64,000 nt of DNA, taken from positions 39,122,001-39,186,000 of the forward strand of contig OX579635.1 in NCBI GenBank assembly GCA_951230915.1, read 5' to 3'. The stretch comes from Antitrichia curtipendula. Its lineage: Eukaryota > Streptophyta > Bryopsida > Hypnales > Leucodontaceae. The notes beneath the pieces were generated by a model. It saw nothing but the letters and a program-made list of their open reading frames with translations, was not told where the DNA came from and did not search any database. The position numbers were made by a program, and so were the translations under genes. Each line of letters begins with the position of its first letter. The stretch's first letter is position 1. This document shows, piece after piece, positions 46,575 to 57,893 of this stretch.

Positions 46575-48643
46575 TATTGAAATTTGACGCGGCCTAAGGG
46601 CTTTGTAAGTACATCTGTTGGTTGAAAGTGGGTATTAATGTATTGGAGTTTGATTTCTCCTCCCAAGATTCGTTCTCTAATGAAGTGGTAGTGGATCTCT
46701 ATGTGTTTTGATCGGGCGTAGAACACTGGATTGTGGGTTAATTTCATGGCTCCTTGGTTGTCGCAATGTATGGTGATGCTGGCGTGTGAAGTGGTTGTTG
46801 GTTGTGGATCAAGGTTTGCAGCAGTGGTATTGGTCTGTGCGGGTGGTTGGAGTTCTTGGAGCAGTCGGTGGAGCCAGACAACTTCCTACGCGCCATCGCT
46901 AAGTGCTCGGTATTTGGATTCCGTGGAAGATCGGGAGACGGTAAGTTGTTTCTTGCATTGCCAGGTGATAGGACCATTGACGAGGGTGAAGATGTAGGCG
47001 CCCATAGAGCGACGGGTTTCTGGGCATGATCCCCAGTCGGCATCAGTAAATTCTGAAATTTGGATGGGTGAGTCTACTTTGTACAGGATGCCAAATTGGA
47101 GTGTCCCCTTGAGGTATCGCAGAAGATGTTTAGCTACCTCCAGATGCGCTTGCTGTGGAGTTGCCATGTAGCTGCTAAGGCGGCTGACTCTGTATGCAAT
47201 ATCGGGCTTAGTGACTGTAAGGAAGATAAGTTTGCCAATGAATTTACAGTAGTGCGTGGGATTTGTCGGAGGGGAATTCATGTCAGTCAGTAGGACTTGT
47301 CCTTCAGGGAAGGGGGTTGCTATCGGGTTACAAGTTGTCATGCCGAAGTCCCTTAGGATATAGGTTGCATAGTCAGTCTGGTTCAGGAAAATGCCTAAAG
47401 AGACGTGATCGAAGCTGATTCCAAGGTATCGTTTTATCTTCCCGAGGTCTGTCATTTCGAATTCGCGATGCAGAAATGTTTTCAACCAGGAGATAAGCTT
47501 GGAGGAGCTGCCGGTGATGAAAAGATCATCGACATATAACATGAGGATGAGAGTCTCAGTGTTGTGATGGAGATAATACATGTTGCCGTCGGATTTGCTC
47601 CTAGTGAGTCCAATGCGACGTAGTGCAACGTCGATTCTATCGTACCAAGTTCTGGGGCTCTGTTTGAGTCCATAGAGGGATTTGTTGAGTCTGCATGCTA
47701 GGTGTTCTTTGCCAGGGATTCTAAAGCTGGGAGGCTGGTTCATGTAGACACGTTCCTTGAGGAGTCCATATAAGAAGGCGGTACGTACGTCCATATGGTG
47801 GATGTCCCACCGTTTGGCAGTTACTAGGGCAATAGCGGTTCGAATTGTTGCCTATTTACTCACTGGAGCAAATGTTTCATCATAGTCAATACCGTGGCGT
47901 TGTTCGAAACCGCGAGCTACTAGTCTTGCTTTCTTGACAGGGGGTTGGCCGGGGAGGCCTGGTTTGATTTTGAAGACCCATTTGCAGCTAATGGCGTGTT
48001 TTCCTCTTGGTAATGGCTCCAGGTCCCAAGTTTGATTTTTCCAGATGGATTCCATTTCGGTTTGCATGGCTTGTCGCCAGCCAGGGTCAGATTTAGCTTG
48101 TCGGAAGGTGATGGTATCGGGGTTGTGGGTGGGTTTAGGAATTGGTGTGGGAGGTGTTGGGGTGATGGTACACAGGTTGAAGTCATTTGTGGATAAACAC
48201 AGCTCGTACCTATCGAGACGAATGTTTTGTCGCCGGGGCGTTGTGATCGCCGGGGTTCTGGTGCTGCTGTGTGGTGGATATGTTAGCAAGTTGTGAGGAT
48301 GAAGGTGGGTCGGCAGGGTGTGGCGGTGGGTGGGATGCAAGAACAGGGCTAGGAAGATGGTATGGATCGGAGGAGGAGGGTGCTGGAGTGGGGAAGTTTG
48401 GGACAGTGGGAGTTGGAGATGTGGTGGGATGTTGGTGTTGGGTGTGGGCTGGGGATCTGTGTAGGGTTGGTTGGGTTGAAGCAGGTTGTCTGGAAAATCT
48501 GGATGGTATAAGGGTTCGATGGTTTCGATAGAGGGGGAATCAAAATTTTGTTCATTGAAGCGTACATCTCGGCTAATGAGAATTTTGCGATTGGGGGGAT
48601 GGTAGCAACCATATGCTTTACTATTTTCGTCATAGCCTATCAA
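46575..48643 (-). pseudogene. Copia reverse transcriptase and RNase H, interrupted
   Basis: The segment 48643-47852 carries the RT start (KNQTWDLEPLPRGKHAIS, KARLVARGFEQRHGIDYDETFAPVSK), and its frame then meets TAG at 47852-47854. The frame resumes with MDVRTAFLYGLL, LNKSLYGLKQSPRTWYDRI and the catalytic LYVDDLFITG near 47536-47507. RNase H follows (ADWGSCPETRRS, SSTESKYRALSDGA), with a second TAG at 46886-46888 where family members continue EVVWL. Beyond it the same frame encodes the usual RNase H tail (about 46885-46575). Both TAG codons replace positions that could have been CAG. In an intact element this protein copies retrotransposon RNA into DNA in the virus-like particle. Confidence 0.9.
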
Positions 48644-48899
48644 AATGGTGACTAGGGCTTTAGGGTCTAGTTTTTATCTTTTAGCATCAGGTATATGGCA
48701 GTAAGTTGTGCACCCAATGACGCGTAGATGGCCGATGTGAGGTTTTACTCCGGAAAAGACTTCTTCTCTTGTTTGGAGATGTAGGGCTCGAGTTGGCAGC
48801 AGTTCTGGATGTAATTTACTGTACAAGCGATCTCCTCCCAGAGTGCTTTCGGAATTTTTGTGTTACTGACGATGCTACAGATTCCTTCCAAGAATGTAC

Positions 48900-49793
48900 G
48901 ATTTTTTCTCTCTGCGATGCCATTTTGGTGTGGTGAGTACCCAGCTGTTAATTGGCGTTGTATGCAGTAGTCTTTGAAGGCATTGGAAATGTATTCGCCG
49001 CCTCTATCGCTCCTGATAGTGCGAATGCGGGAGTTTGGGGTTTGACAAGGGTGCGGAACTGTTGGAAGCAGGTTAGGGTCTGAGCTTTGTCAGAGATGAA
49101 GTAGAGCCAAGTTTTTTGTGAAAAATCGTCGATGAAGGTAAGGATATATCTGCTCCCAGTTCGAGATGGGATCGGTAGTGGTCTGCAAAGGTCTGTGTGG
49201 ATGAGTTGCAATTTTTCGGTGGTGTCGTGAGTGCGGTGTTTGGGAATCTGTTCCCTTGGCAACTTGCCGAGCATGCAGGATGTACATGTATGTTTTAGGT
49301 GTGGTAAAGCAGGGACCCCTACGACAAATTGTTTTGTGGTAAGGTGATACATGCTTTGGTAATTCAAGTGCCCTAGTCGACGATGCCATAGGTGGATCAA
49401 ATTGTCTGGAGGTCTTGAGTGTTGCGGACAAGTAGGTAAGCTGGTATTAGGTTGATGGCGGTTATGGGAGTTGCGTTGAGCTGGGGAGGGATTTGTCTTA
49501 TGGATCTTCGATGTCATGGTGTGAGCAGCTAGAGCGTGGTGTTCGAGTCTCTTGGTAACTCTATAGAGGTTATTTCTAGGGTCGCGGATTCCTTGTAGGA
49601 ATATGTCGCTAGGATGACTAGTGTCATAGATGAGACACTGTTTTGCCTCAAAAACTACTTTATAGCCTAAGTTTGTAAGTTTGCCTACGGAGAGTAGATT
49701 GGTATTGACACCAGGGACGTAAAGAATATTGTTGATCTGTTTTATTTTTCCTGAAACCTCAGTGTTTACACAGCCTTGGCTGGCTACCGGCAT
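48900..49793 (-). pseudogene. Copia integrase segment, frameshifted
   Basis: The zinc-binding HHCC module is complete (HRRLGHLNYQSMYHL...CTSCMLGK), followed by the core with HTDLCRPLPI and FIDDFSQKTWLYF. The frame is lost near 48960, after which AGYSPHQNGIAERKNRTFLE, the expected core end with its catalytic Glu, is found in another frame. The upstream end includes the aspartic-protease-to-integrase spacer (NNILYVPGVNTNLLSVGKL). Integrase would insert the cDNA copy into the genome. Confidence 0.9.
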
Positions 49794-49827
49794 TACTTGT
49801 TCGCCGGCAATCCTAATATGTGGAATA

Positions 49828-50720
49828 TTAGAAGGTTGAAGTTGACTGAGACACTGAGTAGACTAGCGTTTCCAGTGACATGAGATGATGCCCCTGAATC
49901 AAGAAACCAATCTGCTTCGGTGATGCATGCGTTGATAATTTCTTCAATGGCACAGAGGTTGATAGTCTCAGCTGGTGGAGAATCGTGCGGGAAGGCGTCA
50001 AGGCATTCTTGAATGTTGGATCCGGTGAATTAGAGTCGTGGTCGGTGGTGACAACGCACAGTTCATTGTCTTCGATTTCGGTGAGGTGAACGTGGTTGGT
50101 TGGTCGTAGTCGGGGCAGATTCTCGAGTTGAAGTTGCATGGACTTTATGCAACTCTCTAGTGTGATTCTGGCACAATCACGTGCATAGTGACCGGTTTTG
50201 CCGCACTTATGGCAGGTCACTAATGATCGCGTCCTGCCTTGTGATCTGGGCTGGTTGGATTGGTGTTGGTTCGGTTGGTCAGTGTTTTTGCGATCCCCGT
50301 GGTTTCGGTCCCCGTGGTTATAGTTTCTGATGTTGCGGTCTTGGTTCGGGTATCTAATGTTGCGCTGGTTTTTGACCCGTAAGAAATTCACTTCTTCGGA
50401 CTCATCTCGGCATTTGTCGATGTTGCGGCCCAGCTCCTCTTGAAGAAGCAGACCTTTGAGCTTAGGAAATGAAGGTATTTTTTCCCTACTCTTTTGGATT
50501 TGTCTAAAGGTTGCCCAACTTTTAGGTAGACTGTTGAGAGTGAGGTCCACGAGATCCTCGTTTGTTGTCACGATACCTAAGTTGGCTAACTGTGTCACAA
50601 TCAAGTTGATTTCTTGTAGGTGATCCCTTCGTTCTTTCCCTCTGGTAACCGTAGTGTGTAGAATTGTTCTTTCAGAGACAAAACATCATATTCATTATTT
50701 TGGGAGTTTTCCAATGAAAT
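49828..50720 (-). pseudogene. Copia gag segment with CCHC zinc knuckle, truncated
   Basis: The text DLVDLTLNSLPKSWATFRQ and the zinc knuckle CHKCGKTGHYARDC are typical of copia gag, the nucleocapsid-forming protein that packages the RNA. Upstream, SLKEQFYTLRLPEG is found in a shifted frame near 50690, so the N-terminal part is frameshifted and then cut off at about 50720. The protease Asp motif is not visible in a continuous frame. Confidence 0.85.
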
Positions 50721-51216
50721 GGGAGCTTGTGTATAGTGACATGTCAATCCTAAAACATACATAAATGTAAAAAGAAGAAGAAATTCTTGTTTGCAATCCT
50801 ACAAAAAGTAATGAAATAATACTTAAAACATATTTGAAAATGAAGAATTATGATATACCATGCACTAAATGAAACATACAATATAGTTAATGAAAAAAAT
50901 TCATCAAATTTCTATATAAACGTTATTTACATTGCAAAATGCATGTTTGTAGAAGCAATGCCTATTCATCCCGAGCTTCCAATTACTAGTCCACCACAAC
51001 TAAGGAAGATATAAAACTTTGTTAATAAGTTTCGGAACAATCTATGAGTCTGTAGTGCTATTAACAATATAATTTTGCTTCTTTCTTGAAAAATAGCAAA
51101 GAACCTAGAATCCAAAATTTGGAATCATTCATCAATAGTTGAATGATTCACCAAAATTTTACACCAATGTACTTAAAGGAGACTAAAATTTTTGGTGATG
51201 GTCTTCAAGCTATGTA

Positions 51217-52023
51217 CTACGAGTGCGACCTACTCTTCAACATCTCCATTGCCTTCAATAACTCTGGCCCTCGACTATATCCGCTACTACTAGCAAATCT
51301 TTGGTGCACAGTTTCCCGACTTTGTTTCTTCAAAGACCTCCGCTCCCAAGCATCCCACGGATGACGGCCACAATGAAGAGGAGGCAATCCATCAAGTGTT
51401 TTGCATTGCCGTTTGGCAAGATTCAATGAAGACGGTTTAAGTCGAGGATGAGGCAAGCCCATCGATGGGGTTGGTTGATCTCCATGACTCGTAGGCTCAA
51501 CGTCCTTGAAAGTCTTGTCGACGATGGCGACAGACACAGGCACTATGTCATCCACCTGCAAATATAGAATTTGTAAGGGAGACTTACCATCTACCCTGCT
51601 TATGAAGCATCACTAAGAAACAGAAAAGAGTGCAAAGACACGGATTGTTAACACACCTCATCAAGGGCCACGACACCCATTTCATCAACGTAAAGCTTCC
51701 TCTGCAGTTCGGGATTCATCCCGGAGTGATCTCGTGGGGACATTGACTGCGGGCGAGACTTGAGAGGAGATGGAGAGTGTGCCAATACATGACGTTTTCC
51801 TCCATTGGGAGGACTATCGACAACACCATCATCTACATCCATCACAGAGAAATCCATCGTAGACTGTGCCGTGGCCGCTGAATACATGATATGCCGAACC
51901 CCCCTTTGCGATATGGCGAGCTGCTCATAGTAAACAAGCGAATCAACAAAGGCCACACTTTTGTCTTCACAATGTTCTTTTGATGCCACCAAAACACATA
52001 AATCTCGGACACAAAACACAGGC
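51217..52023 (-). CDS. Unknown two-exon protein fragment, Ser/Pro-rich
   Basis: Two minus-strand exons, 52023-51657 and 51555-51217, join cleanly (GATGAG|GTGTGT...TTGCAG|GTGGATGAC) and keep the frame to a TGA. The encoded text includes VFCVRDLCVLVASKEHC, then MDFSVMDVDDGVVDSPP and SPSPLKSRPQSMSPRDHSG. I recognise no domain. The upstream border of the first exon is a good acceptor (ATGCAG|GCC), so at least one earlier exon is missing from my model. It directly follows the FCP1/NIF-like gene on the same strand and could be its alternative 3' part, although that gene has its own stop at 52142. Confidence 0.45.
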
Positions 52024-52141
52024 CTGCATTGTAAAAAAATTTTGTACTTTTACTAATGAATAGTCGCACTATAATTTCCACACAAAGTACATACTATACA
52101 ACTCCACAGAAGCCAGAACCCTACGACACCTACGACCTGCT

Positions 52142-53494
52142 CTAGCGCGGAGTTGGTTTAAGTAGGAACAAGATGTCTGATAGCTTAAGCTCCTTGCGGC
52201 GCGGAACGTTTGGCGTTGGCGGAGGGCCGTCATGTTCATCATTATTCTCTTTCCACTCATCAAGAAGTCTATTTGATTCTCTAAGAGCCGCACAAAGCAT
52301 TTTGTACTTGGATTGGTCGAGTTCATTCACAAAGTGGACGCCCCCCACAGAATCGTCTCTACGAAAACGGATAAACCCCCAGGGCCTCTCCGGGTGCACT
52401 CTCTGAATCCAGGGCATAAGTTCATTCATGAGGATTTTATCTCTTGACCCAATTCCTTCAGGTGACCATGAATCTAAGAGCACGACATTCGCAGCGTTGT
52501 TCATGAAGTGTTTTTCCGGGATGTCGTCCACTATAATTGTGTTGTCCTCTGTGAAAATGGACCCCTTTAACTTGTACAATTTTTCTAGAGGCTTGATCTG
52601 GAGGTCCTTATTCGAGCCCGTCAACCTGTAGTTCAATAGCTTTCCGTATCTCCATTTCCATTTTATAACGCTACACTGCTCTCGGCCGAGAACTTGCAAC
52701 GGCGGTGGCATGCCGCTGAATACGTAAGTGCAAATATGTTGGGCGTAGCTTCTGTTCATGGAGCTCCACACTACTACGTTCGCAACGGAGGATAATTCTC
52801 TCAGAAACCTCCTTACGTGTGGCCGAAGAGTGACCCTATTAATATCCATGATGTCTTCTGGATCACGGACTACCTCACCGGGAGAACAAAATCTCCTTTG
52901 AACCATGTGATACCTTAAATCATCACAAAAGACCAATAGTCCATTCAGATCCAGGACGACATTCAGCCACTTTTTTGTCAACCTGGATTTGAATGGGGGA
53001 AGACTCCGGCCTTCCGCATTATCTAGAGCAACGGTTTTCTCACCCTGCCCATGAGGAACAGAGACAAAGTGACGATTAAACAGATGCACTTTAGATGAAG
53101 ACTATAGTACTACAGCCATGTCTCCATGACGTTCAACTCACATCCATGAAGGGAAAGTAACAACTACACATGGAACACTAAGAACATACCGCATTGTCGT
53201 GTAGTGGAACCGGTGCCGAAATTACTGGCTCCAATGAATCACTGGATGGAGAAACCACCGGCATCACAAGAGGGTCTTCTGGAACGTTCTCCTTGACCTC
53301 CACGTCTATGCCATCCCAGACGTCCTCTTGGACCATCTCTTCCTCAAGACATGGCGGACATGCCTCCGCTACCGGATCAGGAACATGCGGAACAGTCTCG
53401 GACATGATAAATGCGGGAGACGTTTCCGGATCAAAAATTATGTCATCGCATACAATAAGGGGTCCCTGAATTTCCGAGGACAACAAGCTTGCGA
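52142..53494 (-). CDS. FCP1/NIF-like HAD phosphatase-fold protein with altered first catalytic Asp
   Basis: Two exons, 53494-53190 and 53044-52142, join in phase (CACGACAATGCG|GTATGT...GGGCAG|GGTGAG). The first is acidic and disordered. The second holds an FCP1/SCP-type HAD domain: VVLDLNGLLVF, where family phosphatases have DxDxT/V, then TLRPHVRRFLRELSS, VVVWSSMNRSYA and TIIVDDIPEKHF. FCP1/SCP enzymes dephosphorylate serines such as those of the RNA polymerase II tail. Here the second Asp of motif I is Asn (DLN), expected to weaken or abolish acid-base catalysis; plant genomes contain other DLNG proteins, so this may be a subfamily trait rather than damage. The protein ends naturally at LSDILFLLKPTPR. 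An upstream exon with the start codon was not identified. Its job in this block is unknown. Confidence 0.7.
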
Positions 53495-53614
53495 CTGTGA
53501 AAGATCAGAGCCAGACAATGAAATGTAAGAACACAATTATATTACACTGTCTCACTAAGAGATAAAAAATTTACAATACCTACAGCGTACTTGGAGACCT
53601 CAGTTACTCTATCA

Positions 53615-56600
53615 CTAGATGCTACCTAAAGCCCACCAAAAAAAAACTTGAGGAGTTTTAACTCGAATCGAGTTAGAAATCAGGCTTAGAGAGTCACAGG
53701 GAACAACCTGGAGGATCATCAGCCACAGGGCCCTGTGACTGCTCGGCCATACAGCGTCTGCAGCAGCGTCCTCAGTTGGATGCTGAGCGACAACCTCCGG
53801 TGCAGATCCCTCGTCCGGTACAGCTTGTTGCGGAGGAACCACTTGCTCGGGAACTTCCTGGACCTGTCTCTCCGCGACTGTCCTCGTCGCATCCTCCGCA
53901 TCCTCCACTTGATTTGGAGCCGAGCTAGGGGAGGCTTGTGCCAGCAAGTTCTCGGACGCAGACGGACCTCCGGTAATGTGGGTAGACCCTGTCCGCGGTT
54001 GCCTCGCACTGTCTGCGGACCCCTGTGCCTGATTCGAGATCAGCAGCTGCGGAGTTGGTGCGTTCGGGTCGATCATCATCATGGGTCTCGCATTTATCAA
54101 GGCCGAGATACTTGCATTTGCCACCTGCGACACGATCGCGGGAAGATTGTCCAGGAACTGCTTCATCAAGTCCGTGTTTTCATTCCGGGCCCGCTTGTTT
54201 TTTTCCCTCTGCTCCTCACGTTCCTCCATCCGAGCCTTGGCCTGCTCCTCGTTGTTCTGCCTCATTAAATTATATATGAATTCGGCATCGATGGGGGAAT
54301 TTGGCGCAGGTGGATCTGGCTTCCTCTTTTGCGAAGGCCTTGGGCGGGAGACCGGGGTTTGAGTATCCCGTGCGGACGATCCCGAGGAGCCCCGCATGTC
54401 GCTACTCTCCTGCAGATTAACCGATGGAGCGGCTGTAGTCGGTGTCAAATTCATCCCCTCGTGAACTGGATCGACCCAGTCCATCACATCATCATCGTCT
54501 TCGTCGAGGTCGACAATGTCGTCTCGCTGGGACGCCCTTGGCGTACTACTGGGATCGTCACCAATGGACCTCCTTCTTCTTTCTAGGAGGACCCTCCCCC
54601 GTGAAGACGAGGCCTCCTTGACCCGGCTGTCCTCAAACTTTTGCTCGTCGACGAAGTAAATGGAATCCAGGAAGTTGTCCTTGTCCATGTTCTCCGATTC
54701 TACGCAGAGGGAGAGGAACGTGGCCTTCTTCGCACTGTCGCCGACAACGAAATGATCTAGGGAAAGCATCTGCAAGGAGCAAGACCAAAATTGTTAGAAT
54801 GCCAACGCACACCAGCTAAAAGGCGGAGACAGTCAACTCGACCCTAGTTAAAGTGATGTGCTCGTCATAAGAATGACCCTCACCAAATGATCGAGAGCCG
54901 GACAACTCAACTCGACACGAGTTAAAAATCGAACTCGATACACTTACCCAAGCCGCGCATATTGCTTTCCCTCCCGCGAAGTACGACAATACTACATCCC
55001 TGGACGAGACGAACAAGTCCATGACGTTCAAATAGAACTCCATCCGCAGCTCCGTGTCATACACTCGGTATTCCACCTCCAAGGTCTGCCTCTTGGAGTT
55101 GTAGTGCGAGCTCGGAGCCACACCGAACGTCTTCGGGATTTGGCGAATCTTGATCGCCGCTCCGTTCTTCACTAAGAAGAGCATTTGTACAGGATCTTTC
55201 GCTCGGGCGCTCCTCTCGGGAACGTCTCCAATACGTTCAAATGCAGACGGCAGGTACTCTGCGAATCGCACTGAATATGTTCGCACAAAGGGGGAAGTCC
55301 AAATGTAACTCCGCAGATCCACTTCGATCTCCTTGTCACCGGCGATCCATAGCCAAACCTCGGGATCTGTCAGCTCCTCCCCGGCGTCCTCTTCGAGAAT
55401 GCCCATAAACTTATCGAAGTATGTCGACGACTTCTCTTTGTTGATGATTCCAGGAATGTTTCTGAAATCTATGATCGCCAATTTGATTCTGGACTTTATG
55501 GCTTCGTTCCAGACATTCAAGTCCCAGTCGCCCAACTCGTCATCTTTCATCTCAAAGGGCCGGTAGAAGGCCGTAGCATCTGGCCTCATGAATCTTCCCT
55601 TGCTCTCTATGAAGACCTTGAAAAATTCCTGTGCCACCGGCGACAATTCCTCGACGGTCTTCTTCTTGTTAGATGGCATCTTGGCCTGAGAAAAGAAGGA
55701 TTCACCAGGTCCTGTAAGAAGCGTGTTTTTCGTCGCCTTGGTGACGTTGTACTTACGCTTGAAGGCCTTCCAGGTACTCTTCTTGTAATTATCGTCGTTG
55801 TCAAACAGTTTCAATTTGTCATCGAGGTAGTGCAACTGCCGCCGGACAGCCGCCTTCCGTTTGGTCCTCTCTAGCCACTCCTTCGCAGTGTAGCAGTCAG
55901 GGAGGACGGACCTCGGAGCCCTCATCGTCACTTTCGGGTGCGGCGCCTCGCAGTTTGGGGTCCTGCTCAGTAGGTGCACAGCAAGCCTCTTGAGGTCACC
56001 TTCTGTGACGTTCCCAATCCACTTGAAGAACTCCCGGGTCATGACACCGTCTTTTTCCGAGCTCCATCCCTTCGTGTGCCTGATCTTAATCGTGGAATCG
56101 GGGTCGATGAGTTCTCCCTGAGAATGACTGGAGATGACCTCAGCCCAGAGGTCGTAGACATCTTGTGATGCCGTAATGAGCTTTATCTCATTGTGGATGT
56201 CAATGTCCCTCTGGTTCTTCTTCCCCAAATACCCCTGGTTCTTTTTGATGTCGATCATGGCGAACCTGAGCTTGATCGCAGTCTTGAATTCCTGAAGAGT
56301 AGTTCCAGAAATGCATATGAAGTTAGTGGGGCAGATTAACTTGACTCGAGTTAGAATGTAGTTTTGCTTGTAAGTTCACGACATGTTTGAAGGCTTAACT
56401 CGACTCGAGTTAATTGATATGAACTTACCAGGAACAATGACGCGTTTGCTGCGTCTACTCTCGTCTTGGGCACAGACTTGGCCATCTTTCCAAGCTCTGT
56501 GGGCTCCCTCGGTGGCGTAGGACTCCCCATGCTCGTCCACACGAACCGTGAAGCCAGTATGTTTGTCGCCCAGGTTGGCATGAAGTTTTGGAAGTGGTTC

Positions 56601-57864
56601 ACACGGTTGTAATATGCGGAAATTTTTTGGATAATACTGTCCTCCCTGTTCCACACGACAAAGCATTCCCACACCTTGAACTTGTCCTTCTTGTCCTGGG
56701 GAATTTGATCCATCAGTTGGATTCTCTTGGAGGCCTTGACACAGTGCTGGCCGTTGACCATCCAGAACTTTCCGGCCTTTATTTCCTCAAATGTTTGCGG
56801 TTTCTTCTTCATATTCTGAGGATAGGCGCAGAGCGTCATTTTCTTGTCAGGGTCGGGCATGTTTATGAGGAAGTTCAGCGTTTTCCTGACGCCCTGGTCT
56901 TCTTGTTTGCGGATATTCAGATTTTGTGGGGGCTTTTCCAGTTGCTCAATCGGAATAAAGAATTTCTCCCCAATTTCGTGATGTACGAGTCAGTGCAGAC
57001 CGACCAATAGTCCGCATACAATTTGCATGCCTCCTCGTAGTCTATCTCGTGAACGCTTCCGCCAAGGTCCTAGGGGATGTTTAGTATCTCCGAGGCCATG
57101 CTGTTCTCCGACACTAGAAGATCCTGGGGAGCTGGCTTCTTCCCCCGATTTTTGGGTGCCGGAGGAAGAGTCATCTCGGGATCCCCCCGACTGTACTTCT
57201 CCGTTTGCTTCATGCGGGTGTGACTCCGACCTGTCTCTGGAGTTGCTATGACAAGGGAGCCTTGGCTGCCACCCTGACTGCTGTAGTCCCTAGTCAGAGA
57301 AATCGGCTGCATTCTCTGAGCCTTGTTTTGTAGGGTGGCCTTCATGTGGTCGAATCCCTTTATTAAAGCGTTCACCCTAGATGCCAGTGTCACAGACGTC
57401 AGCGGCCCCCCTCCTTGGGCTTTCCACCTATTCTCCTTGATGTGTTGCACAATGTCTTTCTGTAGCTCCTGGTAGTCCGTGTTGTTGAGGGACTTGTAGT
57501 ACGCTGATACGGAGAACTGGATTTTCCGGCTGTTCACCACGTACGAGAAGTAGTACTCCTCTTCTTGCTCGGGGTTCATCGTTTTGCAGCACACAAAGAT
57601 GAGGCCACTAGGTCCGGTGATGACCTCGCGCACAACCTCTGTCAGCGTCACTGGCAAGTTATCTTCGACCTTCTTATACTTCGTCCTGAAGGACAGGTTC
57701 TTGTTCATTGGCACGAGGACAAGAGTCCAGTACTCGACTTCTACCGGGTCTATCCACTCCCAGCACTCGCCGAGCATTTCAGCGTCACCGTAATCTTCTT
57801 TGTCTTCATCTGGGATATGGAATCTCTTCAAGTAAACCTCGAGACCCCGGATTTGGTCTTCCAT
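53615..57864 (-). pseudogene. Large unknown gene with ParB/DGQHR-like segment, broken
   Basis: Exons 57864-56429, 56291-54948 and 54769-53615 have good splice sites and matching phase. Exon 1 begins MEDQIRGLEVYLKRF; an acceptor just upstream implies a 5' untranslated exon. In exon 1, an in-frame TAG (57070-57072) and a one-base loss in a C run near 56970 interrupt the frame. Past them comes FFIPIEQLEKPPQNLNIR and then FWMVNGQHCVKASKRI, KVWECFVVWNRED and YYNRVNHF. The order of PIEQL..P.N.R, NGQH and an N-rich loop resembles ParB/DGQHR-fold domains; this is a weak, by-eye assignment. Exons 2-3 join to give VVLSYFAGGKAICAAWMLSLDHF, faintly like a methyltransferase motif I, followed by an acidic stretch and a coiled coil (EEREEQREKNKRARNEN). 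I do not know the function. The 3' end is uncertain because the last frame reads into palindrome-bearing sequence. Confidence 0.55.
53659..56412. repeat. 17-bp palindromes TAACTCGANTCGAGTTA inside introns of the ParB-like gene
   Basis: Sites are at 53659-53675 (exact), 54834-54850 (degenerate), 54908-54924 (two mismatches), 56337-56353 (one mismatch) and 56396-56412 (exact). The two central ones lie in the intron 54947-54770 and the last two in the intron 56428-56292. The first overlaps the far 3' end of my gene model. None lies inside a confidently coding part. Confidence 0.85.
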
Positions 57865-57893
57865 CTCTGCAGCGGCACAACAGTAGAATTTGT

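Larger units (their letters stand above)
46570..50720 (-). mobile_element. Decayed, 5'-truncated Ty1/copia retrotransposon
   Basis: Reading on the minus strand, the order is gag, integrase, reverse transcriptase, RNase H, which is the copia order. Gag similarity begins abruptly near 50720 and no LTR was found on that side, so the 5' part is missing. RNase H text ends near 46575. At least three frameshifts and two in-frame TAG codons interrupt the coding region. It is not capable of autonomous movement. Confidence 0.9.
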
